Program-made: the position numbers and the translations under genes
In this document: positions 17,647 through 27,582 of the stretch, in pieces
Numbering within the stretch: position 1 is the stretch's first letter
Layout: every line of letters begins with the position of its first letter
Assembly: GCA_944381625.1 (NCBI GenBank)
Contig: CALWLW010000013.1
Coordinates: forward strand, 1-64,000
From: an uncultured Lachnoclostridium sp.
GTDB taxonomy: Bacteria > Bacillota > Clostridia > Lachnospirales > Lachnospiraceae
DNA length: 64,000 bases
Reading direction: 5' to 3'
Notes under the pieces: model-generated
What the model saw: only the letters and a program-made list of their open reading frames with translations
The model's database searches: none
Told to the model about the DNA's origin: nothing

Positions 17647-17950
17647 AGTTCCCTCTCCTCTCGTTCAGAAACCGCCCCCACAGGCCTTCGCCGGTTTTAG
17701 CCTGACCGATAAGGCAGACATTTTCGTTCGCCTTGGATATAATAAAACACGATGTATTTTAGTGCATTTATTCGCATTTTCAGGCTCAAAATGCATAAAA
17801 CAACAAGAAAAATATTTAAAAAAGAAACGCCCGAAATATCCTACCTTTTTTTGGCAGCAGAGAGTGTAACAGAAAACGCAGGGGTGCTTTGCGAAAACGC
17901 GCCGCACACCCTGCGTCAGCAGACAATATCATTTTTCAGAGAAGTCAGGA
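17647..17950. other. intergenic region upstream of the surface-protein gene
   Basis: This 304-bp stretch contains the ribosome-binding site and presumably the promoter of the surface-protein gene, in AT-rich DNA at about 17735-17860. I could not settle on a good -35/-10 pair; the minus strand reads TTTTATTATAT near 17738-17750. The right end holds the cysK terminator. No gene is supported. Confidence 0.5.
17872..17915 (-). terminator. terminator of cysK
   Basis: On the minus strand CGCAGGGTG (17907-17915) pairs with CACCCCTGCG (17877-17886), and TTTTCTGTT follows directly. It lies 36 bases downstream of the cysK stop. Confidence 0.8.
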
Positions 17951-18886
17951 TCAGTCCTCATCCTGGAACAGCGGTGTGGAATAATACCTGTCCCCGCTGT
18001 CCGGCAGCACGGCCACGATCGTCTTCCCCTCGTATTCCGGCTTCCGGGCGTAGGCGATGGCCGCGGACAGGGCGGCTCCCGACGTGATGCCCACCAGCAT
18101 CCCTTCCTTTTTCGCCAGCAGCTTCGCCGCCTGGAAGGCTTCCTCTGCACCCGCCCGGTAGATCTCGTCATAAACCGACGTATCCAGGACGCCGGGCACG
18201 AAGCCCGCGCCGATTCCCTGCAGGCGGTGGGGACCCGGCTGTCCTCCGGACAGGACGGGAGAATCCTCCGGCTCCAGCGCCACAAGGCGCACGTCCGGGT
18301 TCAGCTCCTTTAAGTAGCGCCCGGTTCCGGTCAGCGTGCCGCCGGTTCCCACGCCGGCGATCAGCAGGTCGATCCTGCCTTCTGTATCCTCCCAGATCTC
18401 CGGTCCGGTGGTACGGTAATGGGCCATGGCGTTGGCAGGATTGTCAAATTGCCCCGGGATAAAGCTGCCCGGGATCTCTGCCGCCAGCGCTTCCGCCTTC
18501 TCGATGGCCCCGGCCATCCCTTTTGCCCCTTCTGTCAGCACCAGTTCCGCGCCGTAGGCTTTCAGGATATTCCTGCGCTCCTCGCTCATGGTCTCCGGCA
18601 TGGTCAGGATCAGGCGGTACCCTCTGGAGGCCGCCAGGGAGGCCAGGCCGATCCCTGTATTCCCGGAGGTGGGCTCGATGATCACTGCGCCGGGAGCCAG
18701 CTTTCCTTCCGCTTCCGCCGCATCCAGCATGGATCTGGCCGCACGGTCTTTGATGCTGCCCGCCGGGTTCAGATATTCCATCTTGCACAGCACCCGGGCT
18801 TTAAGCCCCAGCTCCCGCTCCAGATTGCACACCTCCACCAGAGGGGTCCTCCCGATCAATTCTTCTACGCTCTTATAGACTGCCAT
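17951..18886 (-). CDS. cysK: cysteine synthase (O-acetylserine sulfhydrylase)
   Basis: This 311-residue PLP enzyme makes cysteine from O-acetylserine and sulfide. The PLP lysine is K46 in NPAGSIKDR; the substrate loop TSGNTGIGLA and the phosphate-binding GTGGTLTGTG are present. Length fits the CysK/CysM family. The start has a GGAG-type site. It follows the patatin-like gene by one base and ends at a strong terminator, so the two are co-transcribed. No cysE is nearby. CysK and CysM cannot be separated firmly from sequence alone. Confidence 0.93.
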   Translation of the reverse strand: MAVYKSVEELIGRTPLVEVCNLERELGLKARVLCKMEYLNPAGSIKDRAARSMLDAAEAEGKLAPGAVIIEPTSGNTGIGLASLAASRGYRLILTMPETMSEERRNILKAYGAELVLTEGAKGMAGAIEKAEALAAEIPGSFIPGQFDNPANAMAHYRTTGPEIWEDTEGRIDLLIAGVGTGGTLTGTGRYLKELNPDVRLVALEPEDSPVLSGGQPGPHRLQGIGAGFVPGVLDTSVYDEIYRAGAEEAFQAAKLLAKKEGMLVGITSGAALSAAIAYARKPEYEGKTIVAVLPDSGDRYYSTPLFQDED

Positions 18887-18887
18887 A

Positions 18888-19739
18888 TCATTCTCTCCTT
18901 TCCTCTTCCAAAAATCTGCGGATCTGTGAAAGCTTCGCCAGGGCGTCCTCCCTTCCCAGCCTGTACAGCGCCTTTACCTTTTCCGGCCGCTTCTCCATCC
19001 GGCCGATCCCCAGGTCCCGGCTGGGCCGCAGGATCAGCGTCTTTCCTTCCTTCTCCAGTTCGGACAGTTCTTCCAGGGTGCGGTTGTATTTCCGATAGCG
19101 GTTCTCCATGGCCCGCACAAAAGCCGGGTACTTCCGGTACGCCGCCCTCACCGCGCCCATACGAGCCGGTTTCTTCCGGTAGCCCTCCGGCCGGGTCAGC
19201 ACCACGATATTTTTCTCATATCCCAGCTTCCGGAACGCCTGGATGGGGATACTGTCGGACACGCCTCCGTCCAGATAGCTTTTTCCGCCGATCCGCACCG
19301 GATGGGACACCAGGGGCATGGACGCGGACGCCTGCACCCAGGAGATATCGCTCATATCGTCCAGGCGCACATACTCCGCCCTTCCGGTGAGCAGGTTGGT
19401 ACAGACCACATAGAAAGCCGTCTTCGACTTCCGGAAGGCTTCATAGTCAAACACATCCAGCCGCTCCGGGATATCATGATAGCAAAACTGCGTGCCCACC
19501 AGGTCTCCGGTCCGGATCAGGGACCGGAAACTCATGAACCTGGGGTCACGCATATATTTCAGATAATACCGGATACTGCGCCCGTGCTGTCCGGACGCAA
19601 AGGAGCATCCGTGGATTGCTCCCGCGGATACTCCTATCATACCGTCGAATGTGATTTTATGTTCCATAAATACGTCCAGCACGCCGGCCGTATAGATGCC
19701 TCTCATGGCGCCGCCTTCCAGTACCAGGCCTTTTTTCAT
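18888..19739 (-). CDS. patatin-like phospholipase family protein
   Basis: The protein begins MKKGLVLEGGAMRGIYTAGV, the glycine-rich oxyanion loop of bacterial patatins (RssA/YjjU type). The nucleophile is Ser38 in GVSAG, and the dyad Asp is in DGGVSDSIP. The ATG at 19739 is preferred over a GTG three codons upstream because GGTGG lies five bases before it and the family starts there. The enzyme is expected to hydrolyse acyl esters of lipids in the cytoplasm or at the membrane face. It sits between sucrose-6-phosphate hydrolase (14 bases upstream) and cysK, so it may be read through from the sucrose operon. Confidence 0.88.
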   Translation of the reverse strand: MKKGLVLEGGAMRGIYTAGVLDVFMEHKITFDGMIGVSAGAIHGCSFASGQHGRSIRYYLKYMRDPRFMSFRSLIRTGDLVGTQFCYHDIPERLDVFDYEAFRKSKTAFYVVCTNLLTGRAEYVRLDDMSDISWVQASASMPLVSHPVRIGGKSYLDGGVSDSIPIQAFRKLGYEKNIVVLTRPEGYRKKPARMGAVRAAYRKYPAFVRAMENRYRKYNRTLEELSELEKEGKTLILRPSRDLGIGRMEKRPEKVKALYRLGREDALAKLSQIRRFLEEERRE

Positions 19740-19753
19740 ATCATCCACCGTCC

Positions 19754-21217
19754 TTAGATTCTGTCAATCTCCATGTTCTTTAGATGATACACCAAAACCG
19801 TCCCGTTTTCCACTGTAATTTTCAGGGACAGGAAATCTTTTTCCGGATAGAAGCGGGTGGACATCACTGTCTCGCCGCCGTTTATATAGATCTCCGCCGC
19901 TGAAGCGTCCAGAAAGATCCGGGCGCTCTTAAGGGCTCCGATCCTGGCCTTTCTCTGTTTTCTGCCGCTTCCGCTCTGATCCGTGAACGCCAGCGTCAGA
20001 ACGCCGCTCTCCTTCTCATAATCCAGGCGCAGGCCTCCGGCCTTCAGATGAAGTTCTCCGGTTCCTTCCCCGGAAGAGACGGAGGAGATGTGAAGCTCCA
20101 GCCCTTCCGACCGGTTCCATTCCAGGGACGCCTCTTCCCGGTATTCCTCTGACGCTCCGCGCAGCGCTTCCATCTCCTGCACCGGGCGCTGGAGCACGAT
20201 TCCCCGCTCTTCATCCCAGACCAGCTCTCTGGGGATCGTCAGGCAGTGCTGCCATCCCCGCTTCACGGTGGGCATATTGTCATAATCGCACTCGATCATG
20301 CCCATCCAGCCGATCAGGATCCTCCGTCCCTGTTCGTCCTCGAAGGTCTGGGGCGCGTAGAAATCAAAGCCCATGTCCCATTCCCGGAAATCTCCCAGGC
20401 GGTACCCGTCTTCTGCGGTAAAATCTCCGTCCAGCAGGCAGTACCCGGACTGGTACTGGTTCTGCCACCGGTATTCCTCCGCCTTCATGCCCTGGGGCGA
20501 GAAGGAGAAGATCCGTTTTCCTCCCAGGCGGAAGATGTCAGGGCACTCCCACATGTAGGTGTCCAGAGCTTCTTTGCGGAGCACATTTTTCCGGTTCCAG
20601 TTCCGTCCGTCCTCCGAGACGAACACCAGGGCGCAGCCCTTGTCCTCCATGTCTCTGGCTCCCTGAACCATATAATAGAGGCCGTTTTCTTTCCAAACCT
20701 TCGGATCCCTCACATGGAGGGTCATGTCGTCTCCGTAGTCCCGGCTGGTCATCAGCAGTTCTTTTTTCCCAGCCGTCCGCCCGTCTTCCGAGACGGTCAG
20801 CACTGTATTGGCTTCCCTGCCGGAGCGGATGTAGTCGTGCTTTCCTTCCAGTTTTACATTCCCTGTATAGTAAAAATACTGTTTTCCGTCTTCCACAAGC
20901 GCGCAGCCGGAGTAGACGCCGCTTCTGTCCCATTCCGTATCCGGGGCCAGGAACGCCCCCGTATAGCGCCAATGGACCAGGTCTTCACTCTCATAGTGGC
21001 CCCAGTATTTCTCCCCGCCCTCTGCGTCGAAGGGAGAATACTGGAAATATATATGGTACACGCCGTCCTTCTGGCACAGGCCGTTGGGGTCGTTCAGCCA
21101 CCCGACGGGAGGCATGAGATGATGTCTCAGCCTCCAGCCGTCCTGACGGCTCTCTTCCTGCGCGCGCTCCTCTGCTGTCCTGATCCGTTCCTGCCATCCG
21201 TGCATATTGTCCGTCAT
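19754..21217 (-). CDS. scrB: sucrose-6-phosphate hydrolase (GH32)
   Basis: This 487-residue GH32 enzyme cleaves sucrose-6-phosphate to glucose-6-phosphate and fructose. The catalytic nucleophile lies in WLNDPNG, the transition-state stabiliser in VRDPKVW and the acid/base in WECPDIF. A C-terminal beta-sandwich domain follows. A strong AGGAGGAG site precedes the ATG. It is 14 bases downstream of the sucrose PTS gene and forms an operon with it; the substrate is therefore the PTS product. Confidence 0.94.
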   Translation of the reverse strand: MTDNMHGWQERIRTAEERAQEESRQDGWRLRHHLMPPVGWLNDPNGLCQKDGVYHIYFQYSPFDAEGGEKYWGHYESEDLVHWRYTGAFLAPDTEWDRSGVYSGCALVEDGKQYFYYTGNVKLEGKHDYIRSGREANTVLTVSEDGRTAGKKELLMTSRDYGDDMTLHVRDPKVWKENGLYYMVQGARDMEDKGCALVFVSEDGRNWNRKNVLRKEALDTYMWECPDIFRLGGKRIFSFSPQGMKAEEYRWQNQYQSGYCLLDGDFTAEDGYRLGDFREWDMGFDFYAPQTFEDEQGRRILIGWMGMIECDYDNMPTVKRGWQHCLTIPRELVWDEERGIVLQRPVQEMEALRGASEEYREEASLEWNRSEGLELHISSVSSGEGTGELHLKAGGLRLDYEKESGVLTLAFTDQSGSGRKQRKARIGALKSARIFLDASAAEIYINGGETVMSTRFYPEKDFLSLKITVENGTVLVYHLKNMEIDRI

Positions 21218-21231
21218 GATCTCCTCCTGCT

Positions 21232-23118
21232 CTATGAAATCTTGATCACCAGTTCGCCGTATCCGGTCTCCCCGGTCTTTTCACAGGTTACGTTCGCGTA
21301 GTCCGCGGAGTTGGTCACCAGCACCGGCGTGGTCAGGTCGTAGCCTTTGGCCTTGATCGCTTCCATGTCAAACTCCATGAGCGGCGTGCCTGCGGCCACA
21401 TGCTGGCCTTCCTTCACCAGCGCTTTGTAATGCTGGCCTTTCAGTTCCACTGTGTTGATGCCGATATGGATCAGTACTTCCACTCCGTCGTCGGATGTCA
21501 GCGCCAGGGCGTGAAGGGTGTCGAACACCATGGTCACCGTACCGTCAAACGGCGCTTTTACCATACCCTCCGACGGAATCACCGCCATACCTTTACCCAG
21601 CGCGCCGGACGCGAAGGTAGGGTCTTTTACCTCTTCCAGCGGGATGGCCGTACCCTTCAGGGGGCTGACTACTTCTGCCTCCCCGTTCTTCTCTGCCGGA
21701 GCCTGGCTGGGAGCCGCCGGCGCATCTTCCGCCTTTTTCTCTTTTGCCGGTTCTTCTTTATAGAGTACCCAGGAGATGGCGAACGCTACTGCGGTGGCTA
21801 CGATCATCACCAGCGCGTACTGCCAGGTGTAGCTGGTGGTGATCAGGAAACCGAAGATTCCGGTGATGCCGTAGGCGGATGCTCCGATGTGGAACAGTCC
21901 TGCCACCAGGCCGCCGCATGCGCCTCCGATACAGCCCGCGATAAACGGTTTCATATAACGCACGTTCACACCGAAGATGGCCGGTTCCGTGATGCCCATG
22001 TAGGAGGACAGGGAAGCCGGAAGCGCCACTGCCTTGGTCTTCGCGTTGCGGCTCTTCAGGGCGACTGCCAGGCAGGCCGCTCCCTGGGCCACATTGGCCG
22101 CCGTGGCGATGGGCATCCAGGTGTTGGAACCGATAGAGCTTAAAAGCCCGGCTTCAATGGCATTGTACATATGGTGTACGCCCGCTACCACAGTGGGGGC
22201 GTACAACGCGCCCACAATCGCTCCGCCGATACCGAAGGGAAGGGTGATCAGGGACTGAGCCCCGTTCAGCACCCAGTTCTCGATGGTGGAGAAGATGGGC
22301 CCGATGACAGTCAGCGTCACATAGCCGGTCACCAGCACCGTCACCAGCGGAGTCACGAACAGATCAATGATCTCCGGCACGATCTTGTGCAGCTTTTTCT
22401 CAATCACAGACATGAGCCATACGGCGATGACCACCGGGATCACGTGCCCCTGATAACCCACCAGGTTCACGTCATAAAGCCCCAGCCAGGCCGATGCTTT
22501 GGGGATATCCGCCGCGTTCATGCTGGCCACGGACCAGGCATTGACAAGGTCGGTGTGGATCATGATCATACCGATAACCGCGCCCAGGAACTGGTTGCCG
22601 CCGAATACCTTCGCCGCGCTGATGGCGATGAGGATGGGCAGGAATACGAACGCCGCGTTGCTGAACAGATGGATGATCACATAGGTGCCGGACTCCGCCA
22701 TCTGGGGCCATACGTTGCACAGGCCCTCCAGCAGTCCCATCAGAAGGCCGCTGGCCACGATGGCCGGAATGATCGGCACAAAGATATCTCCCAGCGTCTT
22801 GATGGCCCGCTTGAAGATATTCTGCTTGGCGCTGGCCGCCTGCTTTACTTCTTCCTTGGAAGATCCCTCGATCCCCGCAATCTTGATAAATTCATCGTAA
22901 ACCTTGTTGACCGTTCCTGTTCCCAGGATGATCTGCATCTGGCCGGAAGCGAAGAACACGCCCTGTACGCCGTCGATCTCCTCCACCGTCTCCTTGTCGC
23001 ACTTGTCGTTGTCTCCGATCACCAGACGGAGTCTGGTGGCACAGTGGGCGGCGGAGATCAGGTTTTGTTTTCCGCCGATGCCGTCATAGATTTCCTGTGC
23101 AGTCTTTCTGTAATCCAT
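21232..23118 (-). CDS. scrA: sucrose-type PTS transporter, EIIBCA fusion
   Basis: The 628-residue protein has the order IIB-IIC-IIA. IIB has the phospho-cysteine C26 in ISAAHCATRLRLV. IIC spans about residues 100-450 with around ten membrane helices and the GITEPAIFGVNVRYMKPF motif. IIA at the C-terminus has the phospho-histidine motif VEVLIHIGINTVEL. It imports and phosphorylates a beta-glucoside or sucrose; the adjacent GH32 hydrolase and LacI regulator point to sucrose. Carrying IIA on the same chain means no separate Crr protein is needed. Confidence 0.93.
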   Translation of the reverse strand: MDYRKTAQEIYDGIGGKQNLISAAHCATRLRLVIGDNDKCDKETVEEIDGVQGVFFASGQMQIILGTGTVNKVYDEFIKIAGIEGSSKEEVKQAASAKQNIFKRAIKTLGDIFVPIIPAIVASGLLMGLLEGLCNVWPQMAESGTYVIIHLFSNAAFVFLPILIAISAAKVFGGNQFLGAVIGMIMIHTDLVNAWSVASMNAADIPKASAWLGLYDVNLVGYQGHVIPVVIAVWLMSVIEKKLHKIVPEIIDLFVTPLVTVLVTGYVTLTVIGPIFSTIENWVLNGAQSLITLPFGIGGAIVGALYAPTVVAGVHHMYNAIEAGLLSSIGSNTWMPIATAANVAQGAACLAVALKSRNAKTKAVALPASLSSYMGITEPAIFGVNVRYMKPFIAGCIGGACGGLVAGLFHIGASAYGITGIFGFLITTSYTWQYALVMIVATAVAFAISWVLYKEEPAKEKKAEDAPAAPSQAPAEKNGEAEVVSPLKGTAIPLEEVKDPTFASGALGKGMAVIPSEGMVKAPFDGTVTMVFDTLHALALTSDDGVEVLIHIGINTVELKGQHYKALVKEGQHVAAGTPLMEFDMEAIKAKGYDLTTPVLVTNSADYANVTCEKTGETGYGELVIKIS

Positions 23119-23255
23119 AATACTTCCCCTTTCTTTTTATTCCCGCGGCGGCGGTTCCAGGCAGGCCTGCCTGTATGTCCGTTCCCGCGAGGGTCTGATA
23201 CCTTGATGCCGGCGCCGCTGTCCCGAAGTTTTGCATGCCGTATCTTGATATTTTA

Positions 23256-23334
23256 TGAAAACGATATCACTATTTTTTTTTGTTTTTTCAATATTTTAAA
23301 TATTTAATTTTATTTATTTATGATATCGTTTTCA
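23256..23334. promoter_or_regulatory. two inverted LacI-type operators upstream of scrA
   Basis: TGAAAACGATATCA at 23256-23269 and its exact reverse complement TGATATCGTTTTCA at 23321-23334 flank 51 bases of very AT-rich DNA. Each copy has the central CG typical of LacI-family operators. They are the natural binding sites for the adjacent LacI-type regulator (23442-24425), and two sites about six helical turns apart suggest a repression loop enclosing the scrA promoter. Confidence 0.8.
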
Positions 23335-23430
23335 CTTGTTTGACTATATTATAATCCCGGCCCGCCGTTCTGTAAATCGGGAAAAGCCCCAAATATTGCA
23401 TGCCGTTTTTGGCAAAAAAGCACAAAAAAT

Positions 23431-23465
23431 ATCCGCAGGGCTTACAGAACAGAGCCCCTGCGGAT
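23431..23465 (-). terminator. terminator of scrR that overlaps its stop codon
   Basis: On the minus strand ATCCGCAGGGGCT pairs with AGCCCTGCGGAT and is followed by ATTTTTTG. The 5' arm is made of the last codons of the regulator gene and the stop codon is in the loop region, so the hairpin ends transcription right at the end of the gene. Confidence 0.85.
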
Positions 23466-24421
23466 AATCTCATATCCCAGCATCATTTTTTTATCCGGCA
23501 GATCCGGGTTTTTCAGCTTCTCCAAAAGGATTTTCGCACCCTCCATGCCGGAGGTCTTATAGTAATAGTGGGCGGTGGTAAGGGGCGGGGTCATCATCTC
23601 CGACATGCGGGTATCCCCGATCCCCACCAGGGAAACGTCCTCCGGGATCTGTTTTCCGATCTCCCGCAGGTATTTCATGGCCCCTATGGCGATGGTGTCC
23701 GTGACGCAGAACAGGGCATCCGTATCCGGCGCCCGCTCCATCAGCGTCCTGGCGTTTTCATACCCTGACTCCAACGTGAATTCTCCCTGGAGCACCCGGT
23801 TGTCCTCCACCGGCATCCCAGCCTCCCGGAGCGCATCGCAGAACCCCTGATAGCGATCCTTGCCCACGGCCTTGTCCCGGGCCGGCACGCCCAGGAAACC
23901 GATCTTCTTATGGGGTCCGGCCGCCAGCAGCGACGCCATCTCCCTCGCGGCGTGGTAATCGTCATGGTAGACGCAGGAGATATAGCTCTCCTGCTGGCCC
24001 AGCAGCACCACCGGCACCTGAATGGATTTCAGGAGCTTTTCATGCTCTTTGTTCATCATGGTACCGATAAAGATGATCCCGTCCACCCGGTTCTGGTCGA
24101 AGATCCGCAGATAGCGCAGCTCCTGCTCCTGATTGTTTCCGGTATTTCCCAGCAGCAGTTCATAGCCCGCTTTGGAAAGCTCCTCGCTGATGCCGGCCAC
24201 CACCCGGCTGATGGATTCGGAGTTGATCTTGGGGATCACCACGCCCACCACCTTCGTCCGCTTCGTCCGCATGGTCTGGGCATGGGCGGAAGGAACGTAC
24301 CCGGTCTCCTGGATCGCCTTCCTGATCCGTTCTTTTTTTTCATCGCTCACATATCCGCCGTTCATGTACCGGGACACGGCGGATACGGATACTTCGGCCA
24401 TCCTGGCTATCTCGCTGATCG

Positions 24422-24425
<4 letters not shown>
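23442..24425 (-). CDS. scrR: LacI-family regulator, probable sucrose repressor
   Basis: The ATG at 24425 gives MTISEIARMAEVSVSAVSRYMNGGYVS, a standard LacI helix-turn-helix and hinge; it overlaps the aguB stop as ATGA. A periplasmic-binding-protein-like sensor domain follows (VVGVVIPKINSESISRVVAGI, then LVGIGDTRMSEMMTPPLTTA). It is placed just upstream of the sucrose PTS operon and two matching operators, so it should repress scrA-scrB and respond to a sugar. Oddly, it is the last gene of the polyamine operon in terms of translation. Confidence 0.88.
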
Positions 24426-25293
<868 letters not shown>

Positions 25294-25297
<4 letters not shown>

Positions 25298-26409
25298 ATT
25301 GTCCGCCTCCTGCAAGGTATCTGCTGGGTGATGCAGTGGATGTTGCCGCCTCCCACAAGCACCGCCCTGGCCGCCACCGGATACACCGTCCGGCCGGGGA
25401 ACAGCCCGCTTAAGATCTCCACCGCTTTCTGGTCGTTCGCATCCCCGAACTGGGGCACGACCACGCCCCCGTTGGATATATAAAAATTCACATAGCTGGC
25501 GGCCAGGCGTTCTCCCGCCTCCCGCGCGTCCTCCCCTTCTTCAAAGGCAAAACCGGCCAGTTCCTCCTCGGTAATGCACACCGGCTTTTCCGGAATGGGC
25601 AGCAGATGGACTTTCAGCTCCCGCCCCTTCGCGTCCCTCTGGCTTCTCAGCGCCTCCAGGGAGGCGAGACTTAACTCATACTGGGGATCCTGCCGGTCGT
25701 CCGTCCACGCCAGCACCACCTCGCCCGGTTTCACAAACGCGCAGACGTTATCCACATGTTCGTTGGTTTCATCCTGATATATCCCCCGCGGAATCCACAG
25801 GATCTTCTCCGCCCCCAGATATGCTTTCAGTTCTTCCTCGATCTGCTTTCTGGACATCTGCGGATTGCGTCCGGGACTTAACAGGCAGGCTTCCGTAACC
25901 AGCACTGTCCCTTCCCCGTCCGAATGGATGGAGCCGCCCTCCAGCACAAAATGTCCGGCGTCATAGCAGTCCAGTTCCAGCGCCCGGCAGATCCGTCCGG
26001 CCGCCAGATTGTCCTCTTCCCAATGGGCGTACAGTCCGTCCACCGTTCCGCCCCAGGCGTTGAACTGCCAGTCCACGCCCCGCACGTCCCCGTCCCGGTT
26101 CACCACACAGGTGGGCCCCACATCCCTGGCCCATGCGTCGTCCGTGGGGATCTCCAGGACCTGGACTTTCGCGTCCCCTGCGAAACAGGCCCTCGCCGCT
26201 TCCGCATGCCCGCTCCCCGCCAGCATCCAGACCTGTTCGCTGCGGGCAATCGTCCTGGCAATCCCGGCGAACACTTCCTGGGCTTCCCTGGCTCCATGGG
26301 GCCAGGACCCCGGCCTCACCGGCCAGATCATCACACAGCCGTCGTGCGGCTCCCACTCCGCCGGCATCCGGTATCCGTCCGCCGCGGGTTTTCCAGTCAA
26401 TCTTCTCAT
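25294..26409 (-). CDS. aguA: agmatine deiminase
   Basis: AguA hydrolyses agmatine to N-carbamoylputrescine and ammonia. Family marks are YRMPAEWEPHDGCVMIWP at the N-terminus, WARDVGPT, and the catalytic cysteine in GGGNIHCITQQIP near the C-terminus. Of two adjacent ATGs the one at 26409 has better spacing to AAGGAG. It lies between the carboxyspermidine decarboxylase gene and aguB, overlapping the latter by 4 bases. Confidence 0.95.
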
Positions 26410-26438
26410 CATTGCTCCTTCTGTCAGGAAACCCTCTG

Positions 26439-27581
26439 TCAGGAAAGTCTGCATTTAAAGTCTTCATACCCGAAGGACCGCACGATCCGGCATGTCCCGT
26501 CCGGTTCCTGCACCGCCAGATGGGGCAGGCCGATCCCGTTGAAGGTATTGTTTTTCACCATGGAATAGATGGCCATATCCTCAAAATACAGCCGGTCCCC
26601 GGGGCGCACCTCATGGTCAAAGGAATAGTCTCCGATGATGTCCCCTGCCAGGCAGGTGCAGGAGGACAGGCGGTAAGTGTACGCCTTCTCCCCCGGCTTT
26701 CCGCTGTCTTTCAGCGGCGGCCGGTAGGGCATCTCCAGCACGTCCGGCATATGGCAGGCCGCCGACGCGTCCAGGATCAGTGTGCGGATTCCGTTGTCCA
26801 CCACATCCAGCACCTGCGCCGCCAGATACCCGGCGTTCAGCGCCACCGCCTCGCCGGGCTCCAGATAGACTTCCACACCGTAGGTCTCCTTCACATGACG
26901 GACACAGCGGATCAGCCGCATCACATCATAGCCGTCCCGGGTGATGTGATGCCCGCCGCCCATGTTCAGCCATTTCATCCGTCCGATATAGTCCCCGAAC
27001 TTCTCCTCCACCGCTTCCAGCGTGCGCTCCAGATCGTCGGAATCCTGCTCGCACAGAGTATGGAAGTGCAGTCCTTCAACGCCCTCCAGCGCATGGGGAT
27101 CCTCCTGGAGCGCCCTGTCAAAATTCTCCCGGGTGACGCCCAGGCGCGAGCCGGGGGCGCAGGGATCATAGATGGCGTGATCCCCCTGAGTGGAACATTC
27201 CGGGTTCAGGCGCAGGCCGATGCTGGTCTTCCCCAGACACCGGCCCCTGTATTTTTTCAGCTGGGAAAAAGAATTGAAGATCACATGGTCACAGATATCC
27301 GCGATCTCGTCCATCTCCTCCTCCCGGTAACCGGGGGAAAACACATGGTTCTCTTTACCCATCTCTTCCCGGCCCAGACGGGCTTCATAGAGGCCGCTGG
27401 CCGTCGTCCCCGCCAGATACCGGCCGATGAGCGGGTATTCGCAGAACATGGAGAAGGCTTTCTGGGCCAGGAGGATGCGGCAGCCGGCCTCCTCCTGCAC
27501 CCGCCCCAAAATCTCCAGGTTCCGGATCAGCTTCGCCTCGTCCAGCACATAGCAGGGCGTGGGCACATCCTGAATCCTCAT
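26439..27581 (-). CDS. nspC: carboxyspermidine/carboxynorspermidine decarboxylase
   Basis: This 380-residue PLP enzyme of the alanine-racemase-fold decarboxylases removes CO2 from carboxyspermidine to give spermidine. The start MRIQDVPTPCYVLDE and PLP lysine motif LLAQKAFSMF are typical; GGGHHITRDGYD and ASAACHMPDVLEMPYRP match the family. The neighbouring dehydrogenase makes its substrate; one base separates the two genes. Because AguA/AguB give putrescine, spermidine rather than norspermidine is the expected product. Confidence 0.93.
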   Translation of the reverse strand: MRIQDVPTPCYVLDEAKLIRNLEILGRVQEEAGCRILLAQKAFSMFCEYPLIGRYLAGTTASGLYEARLGREEMGKENHVFSPGYREEEMDEIADICDHVIFNSFSQLKKYRGRCLGKTSIGLRLNPECSTQGDHAIYDPCAPGSRLGVTRENFDRALQEDPHALEGVEGLHFHTLCEQDSDDLERTLEAVEEKFGDYIGRMKWLNMGGGHHITRDGYDVMRLIRCVRHVKETYGVEVYLEPGEAVALNAGYLAAQVLDVVDNGIRTLILDASAACHMPDVLEMPYRPPLKDSGKPGEKAYTYRLSSCTCLAGDIIGDYSFDHEVRPGDRLYFEDMAIYSMVKNNTFNGIGLPHLAVQEPDGTCRIVRSFGYEDFKCRLS

Positions 27582-27582
27582 A

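Noticed and set aside
17647..17871. Small genes between the surface-protein gene and cysK
   Set aside because: The short frames on both strands lack ribosome-binding sites and have no recognisable product.
22171..23307. 378-codon plus-strand frame opposite scrA and its promoter
   Set aside because: It runs through the operator region and has no domain or convincing ribosome-binding site.
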